This document shows, piece by piece, positions 45,045 to 53,539 of a stretch of 64,000 nt of DNA. This DNA comes from Arthrobacter sp. zg-Y20. GTDB lineage: Bacteria; Actinomycetota; Actinomycetes; Actinomycetales; Micrococcaceae. Both the position numbers and the translations under genes were made by a program. The stretch lies in assembly GCF_030142075.1 (NCBI RefSeq), contig NZ_CP126241.1:62001-126000 (forward strand), given 5' to 3'. Numbering within the stretch: position 1 is the stretch's first letter; each line of letters opens with the position of its first letter. The notes under the pieces were generated by a model. That model was not told the DNA's origin and did not search any database. It saw only the letters and a program-made list of their open reading frames with translations.

Positions 45045-45950
45045 ATGGATTCACTCGCTGCCGCGCCCGGCACCGGACCGGCCACGTCGCCGCTGCCCGT
45101 ACTGCGCCCCGCCCGTTCGCCGCGGAAGCTGGCGGACCTGCCGACGGACCGCACCCTGGTGATGGGCATCCTGAACGTCACGCCCGATTCCTTCAGCGAC
45201 GGCGGACAGTTCGCCGATACTGACGCGGCCATCCGCGCCGGACTCAAAATGCACTACGAGGGTGCGGACATCATCGACGTCGGCGGCGAATCCACCAGGC
45301 CGGACGCCGTCCGGGTTCCGCCCGAAGAAGAGCAGGCACGCGTGCTGCCCGTGGTTCAGGCCCTGGTCCGGGCCGGCGCCCTGGTCAGCGTTGACACCAT
45401 GAACGCCTCCACTGCCCAGCAGGCCATCGATGCCGGCGCGGCGATAGTCAATGACGTGTCCGGCACTGAAATCGATTCTGACATGCCCGCACTGGTGGCC
45501 CGCACAGGCGTGTCTTATGTGCTGATGCACAGCCGCGGCAGTGTACGCAGCGATGATCCCAATGCCAGCTACGACGACGTCGTCGAGGAAGTGGTCGCTG
45601 AACTGGCGAAGGTGCGTGACCGGTTCTATGCCGCAGGGGTAGCCCCCGAGCAGATCATTGTTGACCCCGGGCTGGGCTTCTCCAAGAATGCTGAGCATGA
45701 CTGGCAGCTGCTGCGCGGCCTCGACCGGCTGGGGTCCCTCGGCCACCGTGTCCTGGTGGGTGCCTCCCGCAAGCGTTTCCTGGGTTCGCTGCTCACATCT
45801 TTCGGCAAGGCTGCCCCGCCGCTGGAACGCGACAACGCAACGGCCGCTGTATCCGCCCTGGCCGCCCGCTCCGGCGCCTGGGCGGTGCGCGTGCACAACG
45901 TGCCCGCCAATCTGGACGCGGTCAAAGTCGCCGCTGCCTGGAAAGGCTAA
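45045..45950 (+). CDS. folP: Dihydropteroate synthase
   Basis: A 301-residue TIM-barrel enzyme. VMGILNVTPDSFSDGGQF and IIDVGGESTRPDA are the pterin-binding signatures, DPGLGFSKNAEHDWQLL and VGASRKRFLGSLL follow. It joins dihydropterin pyrophosphate to p-aminobenzoate and is the sulfonamide target. ATG is 7 bases after folE. A 35-residue N-terminal extension precedes the usual core. Confidence 0.96.
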   Translation: MDSLAAAPGTGPATSPLPVLRPARSPRKLADLPTDRTLVMGILNVTPDSFSDGGQFADTDAAIRAGLKMHYEGADIIDVGGESTRPDAVRVPPEEEQARVLPVVQALVRAGALVSVDTMNASTAQQAIDAGAAIVNDVSGTEIDSDMPALVARTGVSYVLMHSRGSVRSDDPNASYDDVVEEVVAELAKVRDRFYAAGVAPEQIIVDPGLGFSKNAEHDWQLLRGLDRLGSLGHRVLVGASRKRFLGSLLTSFGKAAPPLERDNATAAVSALAARSGAWAVRVHNVPANLDAVKVAAAWKG

Positions 45951-45953
45951 GGG

Positions 45954-46373
45954 ATGACCGGCACGGCTCCGGGGCGGCCTGCACTGCGGCAAACACCGGA
46001 AACCACGGGTTTGGACCGGATCTCACTGCGCGGGATCACGGCCACCGGCTACCACGGCGTCTTCCCTGAGGAACGGCGTGACGGCCAGCCGTTTGTGGTG
46101 GACCTGGTGCTGTTCACCGACCTTGCCCCGGCAGCCCAAAGCGATGACCTGACCAAGACCGCGCATTACGGCGAGGTGGCCGAACTGGTGGTCCAGGTCA
46201 TTACGGGCGAACCCCTGAACCTCATCGAGGCCCTGGCCGGCCGCATCGCCGGTGCCGTTCTCACGTCCTTCAGTGTCCTCGCAGCAGTGGAAGTCACCGT
46301 ACACAAACCGAAGGCGCCCATCGCCGTGGAGTTCGGCGACGTCGCTGTCACCATCTACCGGGAGCGCCCATGA
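45954..46373 (+). CDS. folB: Dihydroneopterin aldolase
   Basis: A 139-residue protein. ISLRGITATGYHGVFPEERRD opens the T-fold, with VDLVLFTDLAPAAQSDDL, TAHYGEVAELV and HKPKAPIAVEFGDVAVTI. It cleaves dihydroneopterin to 6-hydroxymethyldihydropterin and glycolaldehyde. The start is 3 bases after folP and the stop overlaps folK (ATGA). Confidence 0.95.
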   Translation: MTGTAPGRPALRQTPETTGLDRISLRGITATGYHGVFPEERRDGQPFVVDLVLFTDLAPAAQSDDLTKTAHYGEVAELVVQVITGEPLNLIEALAGRIAGAVLTSFSVLAAVEVTVHKPKAPIAVEFGDVAVTIYRERP

Positions 46374-46861
46374 GCACCGTGCACGCCATCCTGGCCATGG
46401 GCAGCAATTTGGGCGAAAGCCGGGACACCCTTTCCAGCGCCGTCGCCGAGCTGGCCGACCATCCGCAGGTAGTACTGACCGCCGTTTCACCGGTGGTCCG
46501 CACCCGCCCGGTGGGCGGGCCCGAGCAGCCGGACTACCTGAACCTGGTGGTGGCGGTGGAAACCGGCCTGGAACCGCACGCCCTGCTGGCACACTGCCAA
46601 GCGGTTGAGGCACGCCATCACCGCGAACGGATAGTACGGTGGGGCCCGCGCACGCTCGACGTCGACATCATTGCCTACGGTGACCTGCGCCTTGAGGATG
46701 AAGATCTCACCATTCCGCACCCGCGCGCGGCCTCACGCGCTTTTGTCCTGCAGCCCTGGGCCTGGATGGAGCCGGACGCCGTGCTGAACGGGGTGCCGGT
46801 GGCCGAACTGGCCGCCAAAGCCGAGGATCTCCCCGGACTGGAAATCTTCGAAGGAGAATGA
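46370..46861 (+). CDS. folK: 6-hydroxymethyl-7,8-dihydropterin pyrophosphokinase
   Basis: A 163-residue HPPK. AILAMGSNLGESRDTL, PEQPDYLNLVVAVET and the signature RWGPRTLDVDIIAYGD are all present. IPHPRAASRAFVLQPWAWM completes the active site. It transfers pyrophosphate from ATP to the pterin alcohol to make the FolP substrate. ATGA overlap with folB. Confidence 0.96.
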   Translation: MSTVHAILAMGSNLGESRDTLSSAVAELADHPQVVLTAVSPVVRTRPVGGPEQPDYLNLVVAVETGLEPHALLAHCQAVEARHHRERIVRWGPRTLDVDIIAYGDLRLEDEDLTIPHPRAASRAFVLQPWAWMEPDAVLNGVPVAELAAKAEDLPGLEIFEGE

Positions 46862-46865
46862 GCCC

Positions 46866-47384
46866 GTGATCACCATCCGCTACCGGTGGCTGGCCGTGAT
46901 TGCCCTTGCCGCCGGGATTGTGGGCTGGGCCGTGAACACCTTCCTCGCGGACAACGGTTACCCCTCGCCCGTCCTCAACCCGGTGGCGCTGGTGGCCATC
47001 ATCCTGGTGACGGCTGCCACGCTTGTCCTGGGACTGCGGGTGCGGCGGTGGCGCAACGGCCGGCGGGACCGTGAACTGGACCCGCTGGCCGCTGCCCGGA
47101 CAGTGGTCCTGGCGCAGGCCGTGGCCTACGCCGGTGCCCTGCTGCTGGGTTGGCACGCGGGCGTTTTCCTGGACCTGCTGCCGCTGTGGCAGCTGCGGCC
47201 GGGCCATGCCGCCACCTTGGCTTCCCTGGCCGTCACCGCGGGCGGGATCCTGATGGTGGCGACCGGGCTGACCGTGGAGCGGTTCTGCAAATTGCCGCCC
47301 GATGACCGGAACGGCACCGGACCGGCGTCCGGGAGCGGCACCGGGGAAGACGGCGGCTCAGAAGGCGGAGGACAACTTGCCTAG
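46866..47384 (+). CDS. DUF3180 family membrane protein
   Basis: A 172-residue protein with four membrane helices (about 7-27, 37-58, 78-98 and 113-135) and a Gly/Ser/Glu-rich tail. DUF3180 proteins follow the folate genes in many actinobacteria and have no known role. GTG 46866 starts 4 bases after folK. Its last 8 bases overlap the start of the next gene. Confidence 0.85.
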   Translation: MITIRYRWLAVIALAAGIVGWAVNTFLADNGYPSPVLNPVALVAIILVTAATLVLGLRVRRWRNGRRDRELDPLAAARTVVLAQAVAYAGALLLGWHAGVFLDLLPLWQLRPGHAATLASLAVTAGGILMVATGLTVERFCKLPPDDRNGTGPASGSGTGEDGGSEGGGQLA

Positions 47385-47889
47385 CGAAGCCATTGACCCG
47401 CCGGCACTTCAATGGCAGCGGGTCTCGCCCCGGTACCTGCGGCTGCGGCTGCTGGGCTGGGGCCTGGAAACCGTCATCACCCTCTTGGTGACCGGCGTGC
47501 CGCTGGTGCTGTTGCTGACCGGGATCTGGCCTGGATACCCAGCCTGGCTGGCCTGGGCCCTGCCGGTCTTTTTCGCCGTGACCCTGCTGTGGCGCGGACT
47601 GCTGCTGCCGCGCCAGGTCCGGGCCATCGGCTATGCCGAACGCAACGAGGACCTGCTGCTGCGCCGCGGCATCTTTTTCCAGCGCACCCTGGTGGTCCCG
47701 TACGGCCGCATGCAGTACGTGGATGTGGCGGTGGGTCCGCTGGAGCGGGCGTTCGGCCTGTGTACCCTCAAACTGCACACCGCCTCACCGGGCACCAACG
47801 CCTCCATCGCCGGACTGCCCGCCGCCGAGGGCGCCCGCCTGCGTGAGCACCTGTCCGCGCGCGGCGAAGCGCAGCTGGCCGGACTGTGA
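47377..47889 (+). CDS. PH-domain (YdbS-like, bPH2) membrane protein
   Basis: A 170-residue protein with two membrane helices (about 25-70) followed by a bacterial pleckstrin-homology domain: RNEDLLLRRGIFFQRTLVVPYGRMQYVDV and GPLERAFGLCTLKLHTAS. I set the start at TTG 47377, which has GGAGG at 5-6 bases. The in-frame ATG at 47302 lies within the preceding gene. The YdbS/YdbT pair is membrane-associated, and in Bacillus is linked to bacteriocin resistance (recalled). Confidence 0.85.
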   Translation: MPSEAIDPPALQWQRVSPRYLRLRLLGWGLETVITLLVTGVPLVLLLTGIWPGYPAWLAWALPVFFAVTLLWRGLLLPRQVRAIGYAERNEDLLLRRGIFFQRTLVVPYGRMQYVDVAVGPLERAFGLCTLKLHTASPGTNASIAGLPAAEGARLREHLSARGEAQLAGL

Positions 47890-49409
47890 CCGGGGGAGAA
47901 GCAGCTCCCGTCCCGGACGGGCCGCCGGACGCCCCTGAACCGGCGGGTACCGCCGCGGAACCGGCCTGGAACCGGGTGCATCCGGTATCCCCGCTGGTCC
48001 ACGGCTGGATAGCACTGGCCGCCGTGGCCTACTTCGTGGGCCGCGACCAGGCCGAAGGCTGGTTCTCGGGCGGCGGCATGCGGCTCCCGCATGGCGAAGC
48101 ACTGTTCTGGACCCTGCTGATCCTGGGCGCGGTGCTGGTCCTGATTGCCGGCGCTTTTTTCCTGTCCTGGTGGTTCACGCGCTACCAGCTCGCTTCCGAA
48201 CACATCCGGGTACATTCGGGCGTGCTTTTCCGCCAGCAGCGCCAGGCCCGGCTGGACCGCGTCCAGGCCATAGACATTGTCCAGCCGCTGTTGGCGCGCA
48301 TCTTCGGCCTGGCCGAACTGCGTTTCGAGGTGGCCGACGCCGGCGAATCCGCAGTGCGCCTGGCCTACCTCCGGCTTCCGGATGCGCAGGCACTGCGGGA
48401 ACGGATCCTCCGGGGGGCGTCCGGCGCCGGTGAAGATCCGGAGGAGGCCGCCGCCGGCGGCAGTACGCCCACAGTGCCCGGTGAGCAGGAGGTGCTGTCC
48501 CTTTCCGCCGGGCGGGTCATCGGCTCGGCCGTGCTCTCCAGCACCACGGTGCTGCTGCTGCTGGCCGTGGCCGCCGTGGTTATCCTGACCAAAGTCACCG
48601 GCGAGCTCGGCTCAGTGGCCGCGATGGTCCCGATCATCTTCGGTTTTGGCAGTGCCTACTGGGGCATGTTCAGTTCTTCCTTCAACTTCCGGGCCTCCGT
48701 GTCCCGTGACGGGATCCGGATCCGCTCGGGCCTGCTGGACACGCGGGCCCAAACGGTTCCCCCGGGCCGCATCCAGGCTGTGGCCGTGCGGCAGTCACCG
48801 CTGTGGCGGCTCGCCGGCTGGTACTCGGTGTCAGTGAACGTGGCCGGTTACGGTGCAGGTTCCTCCACCGGGGACAGCGCCGCCCGTACCCGGCTCCTGC
48901 CGGTGGGCACAGCCGAGGAGGTGTTCCGCATGCTCGCCCTGGTGCTTCCCGATCCCGGGACCAAGGACCCCGTGGAAGTTTTCACGGCCGGAATGAACGG
49001 CAGCGGGGAACGTGCCGGATATACCGTCTCTCCGCGGCGGGCACGCTGGCTGTCCCCTTTGTCCCGCCGCCGGAACGGTTTCCTGGTGACCGGTTCCGCG
49101 CTGCTGGCGCGCCGCGGCTATTTCTGGCGCTCCCTGGACGTGGTGCCGCACAGCCGCACCCAGTCCCTGGCGCTGGAACAGGGTCCGGTGCAGCGCCGGC
49201 TGCGGCTGGCCAGCCTGGTGCTGCATTCCACGCCCGGCCCGGTGTCCCCCAAAGTGGTGGAGCTCGACGCCGGCACTGCCCTGGCGCTGCTGGACGAACA
49301 GGCGGCCCGGGCCCGTGCGGCCCGGCACCGCGACCTGCCCGAACAGTGGCTGCGGCACAACCCCAACTACCCGCTATCCCTCTCCAAGGAGGAGCATGAA
49401 CACCCCTGA
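47886..49409 (+). CDS. PH-domain (YdbT-like) membrane protein
   Basis: A 507-residue protein with three bPH2 modules, each ending in a 'R..IQ/DR.QAI' strand (RQQRQARLDRVQAIDIVQPL, TRAQTVPPGRIQAVAVRQSP, SLDVVPHSRTQSLALEQGPV). Pairs of membrane helices sit between them. GTGA overlap with the YdbS-like gene shows that the two are produced together. Function unknown. Confidence 0.87.
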   Translation: MTGGEAAPVPDGPPDAPEPAGTAAEPAWNRVHPVSPLVHGWIALAAVAYFVGRDQAEGWFSGGGMRLPHGEALFWTLLILGAVLVLIAGAFFLSWWFTRYQLASEHIRVHSGVLFRQQRQARLDRVQAIDIVQPLLARIFGLAELRFEVADAGESAVRLAYLRLPDAQALRERILRGASGAGEDPEEAAAGGSTPTVPGEQEVLSLSAGRVIGSAVLSSTTVLLLLAVAAVVILTKVTGELGSVAAMVPIIFGFGSAYWGMFSSSFNFRASVSRDGIRIRSGLLDTRAQTVPPGRIQAVAVRQSPLWRLAGWYSVSVNVAGYGAGSSTGDSAARTRLLPVGTAEEVFRMLALVLPDPGTKDPVEVFTAGMNGSGERAGYTVSPRRARWLSPLSRRRNGFLVTGSALLARRGYFWRSLDVVPHSRTQSLALEQGPVQRRLRLASLVLHSTPGPVSPKVVELDAGTALALLDEQAARARAARHRDLPEQWLRHNPNYPLSLSKEEHEHP

Positions 49410-50325
49410 GTCCCACAGCGCAGAAGAACGACGGCGCCGCGGCCGGCTGGGTATCGGGGTGATCGGCGCGGGCCGCGTCGGTGCCGTGCTCGGTGCCGCC
49501 CTGCGCGCTGCCGAACACGCCGTCGTCGGCGTCTCCGCCGTGTCCGAAGCCAGCCGGGAGCGGGCCGAGAACCTGCTGCCCGGGGTGCCGATCCTGGACA
49601 TTCCCGACATTGTGGAACGGTCCGAGCTCGTGCTCCTGGCCGTCCCGGACGACGCCCTGGGCCCGCTTGTTTCCGGGCTGGCCAAAACCGGTGCATGGCA
49701 GCCCGGCCAGCTGGTGGCCCACACGTCCGGCCGGTTCGGCACCGAGATCCTGGCGCCTGCCCGGGCGGCCGGGGCCATCCCGCTGGCCCTGCACCCCGCC
49801 ATGACCTTCACCGGCATGAGCCTGGACCTGACCCGGCTGGCGGACTGCTCCTTCGGCATCAGCGCCCCGGCGGCCGTCCTGCCCATTGCCCAGGCGCTGG
49901 TGGTGGAAATGGGCGCCGAGCCGGTGGTCATCGACGACGAAGACCGGGTGCTCTACCACGCAGCCCTGGCCCATGCTTCAAACCACCTGGTCACGCTCGC
50001 CGCCCAGTCCACCCAGCTGCTGGCGTCCCTCGGCGTCGAACACCCGGACCGCCTGCTGGGACCGCTGATGCGCGCGTCGCTGGAAAATGCCCTCGCCTCC
50101 GGTGAAGGTGCACTGACCGGGCCGGTGGCCCGCGGCGATGTCGGCACCGTTGAGGCGCACACCCGTGCCCTTGCCGATGCCGGCACCGAAGACTTCCGCG
50201 CCGCATACGGCGCGCTTTCAGCGGCCACCGCCTCCCGGGCTGCGGACCGAGGCCTGCTCAGTACCGAACAGCGTGATGCGATCCTCAAGGCATTGCAGCC
50301 GGAACTGCCGGGCCCGGAAGAATAA
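49396..50325 (+). CDS. Rossmann-fold DUF2520 protein (dehydrogenase-like)
   Basis: A 309-residue protein. GIGVIGAGRVGAVLGAALR is an NAD(P) loop, with LVLLAVPDDALGPLVSGL and then a C-terminal helical DUF2520 domain (ALHPAMTFTG; VLYHAALAHASNHLVTL; GPLMRASLENAL). The layout is like 6-phosphogluconate or ketopantoate reductases. It stands 60 bases before panC, so a ketopantoate-related step is possible, but this is inference. AAGGAGGAGC precedes the ATG, inside the end of the PH-protein gene. Confidence 0.85.
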   Translation: MNTPESHSAEERRRRGRLGIGVIGAGRVGAVLGAALRAAEHAVVGVSAVSEASRERAENLLPGVPILDIPDIVERSELVLLAVPDDALGPLVSGLAKTGAWQPGQLVAHTSGRFGTEILAPARAAGAIPLALHPAMTFTGMSLDLTRLADCSFGISAPAAVLPIAQALVVEMGAEPVVIDDEDRVLYHAALAHASNHLVTLAAQSTQLLASLGVEHPDRLLGPLMRASLENALASGEGALTGPVARGDVGTVEAHTRALADAGTEDFRAAYGALSAATASRAADRGLLSTEQRDAILKALQPELPGPEE

Positions 50326-50341
50326 GTCCGGAAGAATAAGT
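50313..50341 (+). repeat. 14-bp tandem duplication at the DUF2520 stop
   Basis: CCGGAAGAATAAGT occurs twice in tandem. The first copy contains the stop codon TAA (50323-50325) of the DUF2520 gene. It looks like a recent slippage duplication. Confidence 0.75.
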
Positions 50342-50385
50342 TCCAGAAGCCCAAACCCACAAGAACCAAACCCAGAAGGACAGCG

Positions 50386-51279
50386 TTGAACACCCCCCGC
50401 CTTGTCACCACTGCTGCAGAACTGCGCTCCGCCACTGCGGAGCTGCTCACCCGGGCGGCGGCCGCGAATCCCGCCCGTCTGCCCAGCCTCGCCCTGGTGC
50501 CCACCATGGGTGCCCTGCACGAAGGCCACGCCTCCCTGATGTCCGCCGCCCGGGCGGACAACGACGTCGTCACCGCCTCGGTCTTCGTCAACCCGCTCCA
50601 GTTCGACGACCCCGCCGACCTTGAGCGCTACCCCCGCACCCTCGACGCGGACCTGGAACTGCTGGGCCGGGCCGGGGTGGACCTGGTGTTCGCCCCTTCC
50701 GTGGAGGAGGTGTATCCCGACGGGGTGCCGCAGGTGCGGCTCAGCGCCGGCACCATGGGCACCCGCTGGGAGGGAGCATCCCGGCCCGGACACTTCGACG
50801 GAGTGCTCACCGTGGTGGCCAAGCTCTTCCACTACGCCGCCCCGCCGGTGCCCGCCCGCTTCCGGGCCTACTTTGGGCAGAAGGACGCCCAGCAGGTTGC
50901 CCTGATCCGCCGGATGGTCGCCGACCTGGACTTCCCGGTCGAAATCACCGCGGTGCCCATTGTCCGGGCCGCGGACGGCCTGGCCGAGTCCAGCCGCAAC
51001 CGGTTCCTGGACGCCGGCCAGCGGCAGGCAGCCCTGGTGCTGTCCAAGGCCCTGACCATGCTGAAGGACCGGGCTGCCGCCGGCGAAGCGCTGGACCTGG
51101 CAGCCGCCGTCGACCTGGTCCGCTCCCAGCCCGGCGTGGACCTGGACTATTTCGAAGTAGTGGATCCGCGCACGCTGGAACCGCTCGCCGCGGACGAACC
51201 CCTGGCCGGGCCGGCCCTGGCCCTGCTGGCCGCACGGGTGGGCCCGGTCCGGCTGATCGACAATGCCGTCCTGGCCTGA
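50386..51279 (+). CDS. panC: Pantothenate synthetase
   Basis: A 297-residue enzyme. [20 protein letters not shown] carries the HxGH ATP site, with [27 protein letters not shown] and the [12 protein letters not shown] block. It joins pantoate and beta-alanine using ATP. The start is TTG 50386, with AGAAGGA upstream. No panB or panD is nearby. Confidence 0.95.
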   Translation: MNTPRLVTTAAELRSATAELLTRAAAANPARLPSLALVPTMGALHEGHASLMSAARADNDVVTASVFVNPLQFDDPADLERYPRTLDADLELLGRAGVDLVFAPSVEEVYPDGVPQVRLSAGTMGTRWEGASRPGHFDGVLTVVAKLFHYAAPPVPARFRAYFGQKDAQQVALIRRMVADLDFPVEITAVPIVRAADGLAESSRNRFLDAGQRQAALVLSKALTMLKDRAAAGEALDLAAAVDLVRSQPGVDLDYFEVVDPRTLEPLAADEPLAGPALALLAARVGPVRLIDNAVLA

Positions 51280-51394
51280 GCAGGGCCCGCGGGCCGTGGT
51301 CCTGGAGGAATACCCGGGCATTTCTCCCGTGCTCCGCACGCATCCCGACGGGGTGCCCGGAGTGCGGGAGAGGCAGCGGCGCTTTGCTCTGTAA
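51263..51394 (+). CDS. Possible 43-residue ORF overlapping the panC end
   Basis: An ATG inside the last codons of panC opens a frame of 43 residues ([20 protein letters not shown] to RRFAL), with mostly G/C third positions as in neighbouring genes. It fills the gap before lysS. No ribosome site is seen, so it would depend on coupling to panC. It also contains the 51324-51370 inverted repeats. It may be non-coding. Confidence 0.35.
   Translation: MPSWPEQGPRAVVLEEYPGISPVLRTHPDGVPGVRERQRRFAL
51324..51370. repeat. Nested inverted repeat before lysS
   Basis: CTCCCG/CGGGAG, CTCCG/CGGAG and inner GCATCCC/GGGGTGC pair in order, giving an interrupted hairpin of 47 bases. No T-run follows. It could be a terminator relic or a structured leader. 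Confidence 0.45.
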
Positions 51395-51405
51395 ACTTAA
51401 TAACC

Positions 51406-52908
51406 GTGACCACATCTAACTCCGTTCCCGAAGCCGCTGATACCTCCGAGCAGATGCGCATCCGCGCCGAAAAGCGTTCGCGGCTCATTGACCGCGGAGA
51501 CGAGGCATACCCGGTAGGGGTGGAACGCACGTCCTCACTCAAAGAGGTCCGGGAAAAGTTCGGACACCTGCAGGCTGATGAAGCCAGCGGGGAGACGGTG
51601 GGAGTCACCGGCCGCGTTGTGTTTATCCGCAACACCGGCAAGCTCTGCTTTGCAACGCTCCAGGAGGGCAACGGCACCCGGCTGCAGGCCATGCTCAGCC
51701 TCGCGGTGGTGGGCGAGGAGTCCCTGGCGGACTGGAAGTCCCTGGTGGATCTGGGCGACATTGTTTTCATCCGCGGCGAAGTTATTTCCTCCCGCCGAGG
51801 TGAACTCTCCGTGATGGCCCAGTCCTGGTCCATGGCCTCCAAGGCCTTGCGGCCGCTGCCCGTGCTGCATGCCGGATTGAATGAGGAAACCCGCGTCCGG
51901 CAGCGCTACGTGGACCTGATGGTCCGCGATGAGGCGCGGGACATGGTCTACAACCGCGCCGCCATCATCCGCGGGGTCCGCGACACCCTGCACGGCCACG
52001 GCTACGTGGAAGTGGAAACCCCCATGCTGCAGCTGGTGCACGGCGGTGCCGCTGCCAGGCCGTTCGAGACGCACCTGAATGCCTTTGACCAGAAAATGAC
52101 CCTGCGCATCGCCACCGAGCTGTACCTCAAGCGTGCAGTGGTGGGCGGTATCGAGCGCGTCTTCGAAATCGGGCGCATATTCCGCAACGAGGGCGTGGAC
52201 TCCACCCATTCCCCGGAATTCACAACGCTTGAATGCTACGAGGCCTATGCCGACCAGTACGTGATGGCCGACCGGATGAAGGAAATCATCCTGCACTGCG
52301 CCGACCTGATGGGCAGCAGGCAGATCGAGACCGCTGCGGGAACCATCGACCTCGACGGCGAATGGCGCTGGCTGAGCGTCTACCCCGGCCTGTCCGAAGC
52401 CGTAGGCACCGAAATCACCCCTGACACCGACGCTGAGCAGCTGCGGGAGATTGCCGATAAGCACGGCGTGAAGGTGGATCCCAAGTGGGATGCGGAAAAG
52501 CTTGTCATTGAGCTGTTCGGCGAAATTGTTGAACCGACGCTGCTCCAGCCCACCTTCGTTTATGACTACCCGCCCTCAGCCCAGCCGCTGGCCCGTCCCA
52601 ACCGGGACGATCCCCGGCTGATTGAAGCTTGGGACCTGATCATCGGGGGCATGGAACGGGGTACGGCGTTCTCGGAGCTGATTGACCCGGTAATCCAGCG
52701 GGAGCGCCTCACCGAGCAGTCACGTCTTGCCGCCAACGGCGATGACGAGGCCATGGCATTGGACGAGGACTTCCTGCGGGCACTGGAATACGGCGCTCCT
52801 CCCATGGGTGGCATTGGCCTGGGAATTGACCGCCTTGTGATGCTTTTCACGAATACCGGAATCAGGGAAACAATTCTGTTTCCCCTCCTTAAGCCGGAAA
52901 TGGGTTAG
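51406..52908 (+). CDS. lysS: Lysyl-tRNA synthetase (class II)
   Basis: A 500-residue synthetase. An OB-fold anticodon domain (about 55-150) is followed by the class II core: VHGGAAARPFETHLNAF, motif 2 at GRIFRNEGVDSTHSPEFT, and motif 3 GGIGLGIDRLVMLFT near the end. It charges tRNA-Lys. GTG 51406; TAAACT lies 8 bases upstream, close to leaderless spacing. Followed after 2 bases by a small membrane-peptide gene. Confidence 0.97.
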   Translation: MTTSNSVPEAADTSEQMRIRAEKRSRLIDRGDEAYPVGVERTSSLKEVREKFGHLQADEASGETVGVTGRVVFIRNTGKLCFATLQEGNGTRLQAMLSLAVVGEESLADWKSLVDLGDIVFIRGEVISSRRGELSVMAQSWSMASKALRPLPVLHAGLNEETRVRQRYVDLMVRDEARDMVYNRAAIIRGVRDTLHGHGYVEVETPMLQLVHGGAAARPFETHLNAFDQKMTLRIATELYLKRAVVGGIERVFEIGRIFRNEGVDSTHSPEFTTLECYEAYADQYVMADRMKEIILHCADLMGSRQIETAAGTIDLDGEWRWLSVYPGLSEAVGTEITPDTDAEQLREIADKHGVKVDPKWDAEKLVIELFGEIVEPTLLQPTFVYDYPPSAQPLARPNRDDPRLIEAWDLIIGGMERGTAFSELIDPVIQRERLTEQSRLAANGDDEAMALDEDFLRALEYGAPPMGGIGLGIDRLVMLFTNTGIRETILFPLLKPEMG

Positions 52909-52910
52909 AC

Positions 52911-53090
52911 ATGGAATATGTAGAAGTACTCTTGCCGTCAGTTTGTGTTGCAGCTCTCTTTTATTTCGTGATGAAGGCTCTCCTGAACTCGGACCGCGCC
53001 GAACGGAAGGCGCTGGCGGAGGCGGAACGTGAAGTTGACCAGAGTGTAGACCAGCAACCTTTGAAGAAAACAGGTGAAGAAGAGAATTAA
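52911..53090 (+). CDS. 59-residue membrane peptide downstream of lysS
   Basis: ATG 52911, only 2 bases after the lysS stop, opens a 59-residue frame. A single hydrophobic helix (VEVLLPSVCVAALFYFVMKAL, about residues 4-24, quoted short of its ends) is followed by a charged helical tail (SDRAERKALAEAEREVDQ) ending EEEN. The N-out/C-in design with an amphipathic tail is plausible for a small membrane protein. GGAAATGGGT is the only upstream ribosome-like sequence, so it probably relies on lysS translation. No known family. Confidence 0.7.
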   Translation: MEYVEVLLPSVCVAALFYFVMKALLNSDRAERKALAEAEREVDQSVDQQPLKKTGEEEN

Positions 53091-53102
53091 TACCCGAGTG
53101 CT

Positions 53103-53132
53103 TTGACGGGGCTTTGCTAATTGCGCCATACT
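53103..53132 (+). promoter_or_regulatory. Candidate lsr2 promoter
   Basis: TTGACG (53103-53108), 18 bases, CATACT (53127-53132), in a locally AT-rich gap, about 53 bases before the lsr2 ATG. Lsr2 prefers AT-rich DNA, so self-regulation here is possible but only inferred. Confidence 0.4.
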
Positions 53133-53184
53133 CTAAGTGGTCTCATATTAAGTCTTCCCGTTTTTAGCTGCTTAGGAGCCTGTC

Positions 53185-53511
53185 ATGGCACAAAAGGTAA
53201 AAATCATTCTCGTGGACGACCTCGACGGTGGAAGTGCGGATGAGACCGTTCGGTTCGCCCTCGACGGGTCACAGTACGAGATTGATCTGTCGAAGGACAA
53301 TGCGAAAAGTCTCCGCGATGCGCTGAAGACCTATGTAGATGCAGGCCGCAAGGTGGGTGGCCGCACCGGCCGTCCGCGCAGCGCCGGCTCCGCCCGCAGC
53401 AACGAAGCGGCGCAGATCCGCGAATGGGCCCGCAAGAACGGATACAACGTTTCCGAGCGCGGCCGCGTCAACAGCGAGATCATCGACGCCTACCGCGCCG
53501 CCCAGGGCTAG
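53185..53511 (+). CDS. lsr2: Lsr2-family nucleoid protein
   Basis: A 108-residue H-NS-like xenogeneic silencer. The N-terminal dimerisation domain (KVKIILVDDLDGGSADETVRF) and the C-terminal DNA-binding domain (EAAQIREWARKNGYNVSERG then RVNSEIIDAYRAA) with the RGR minor-groove hook are complete. It bridges AT-rich DNA and silences acquired genes. TTAGGAG precedes the ATG. Confidence 0.95.
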   Translation: MAQKVKIILVDDLDGGSADETVRFALDGSQYEIDLSKDNAKSLRDALKTYVDAGRKVGGRTGRPRSAGSARSNEAAQIREWARKNGYNVSERGRVNSEIIDAYRAAQG

Positions 53512-53539
53512 GCCTGCACAGGCGGGTTTCCGCGCAGGT

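Noticed and set aside
51280-51405. T-box or lysine riboswitch before lysS
   Set aside because: No T-box sequence, specifier stem or lysine-aptamer motifs; only simple nested inverted repeats.
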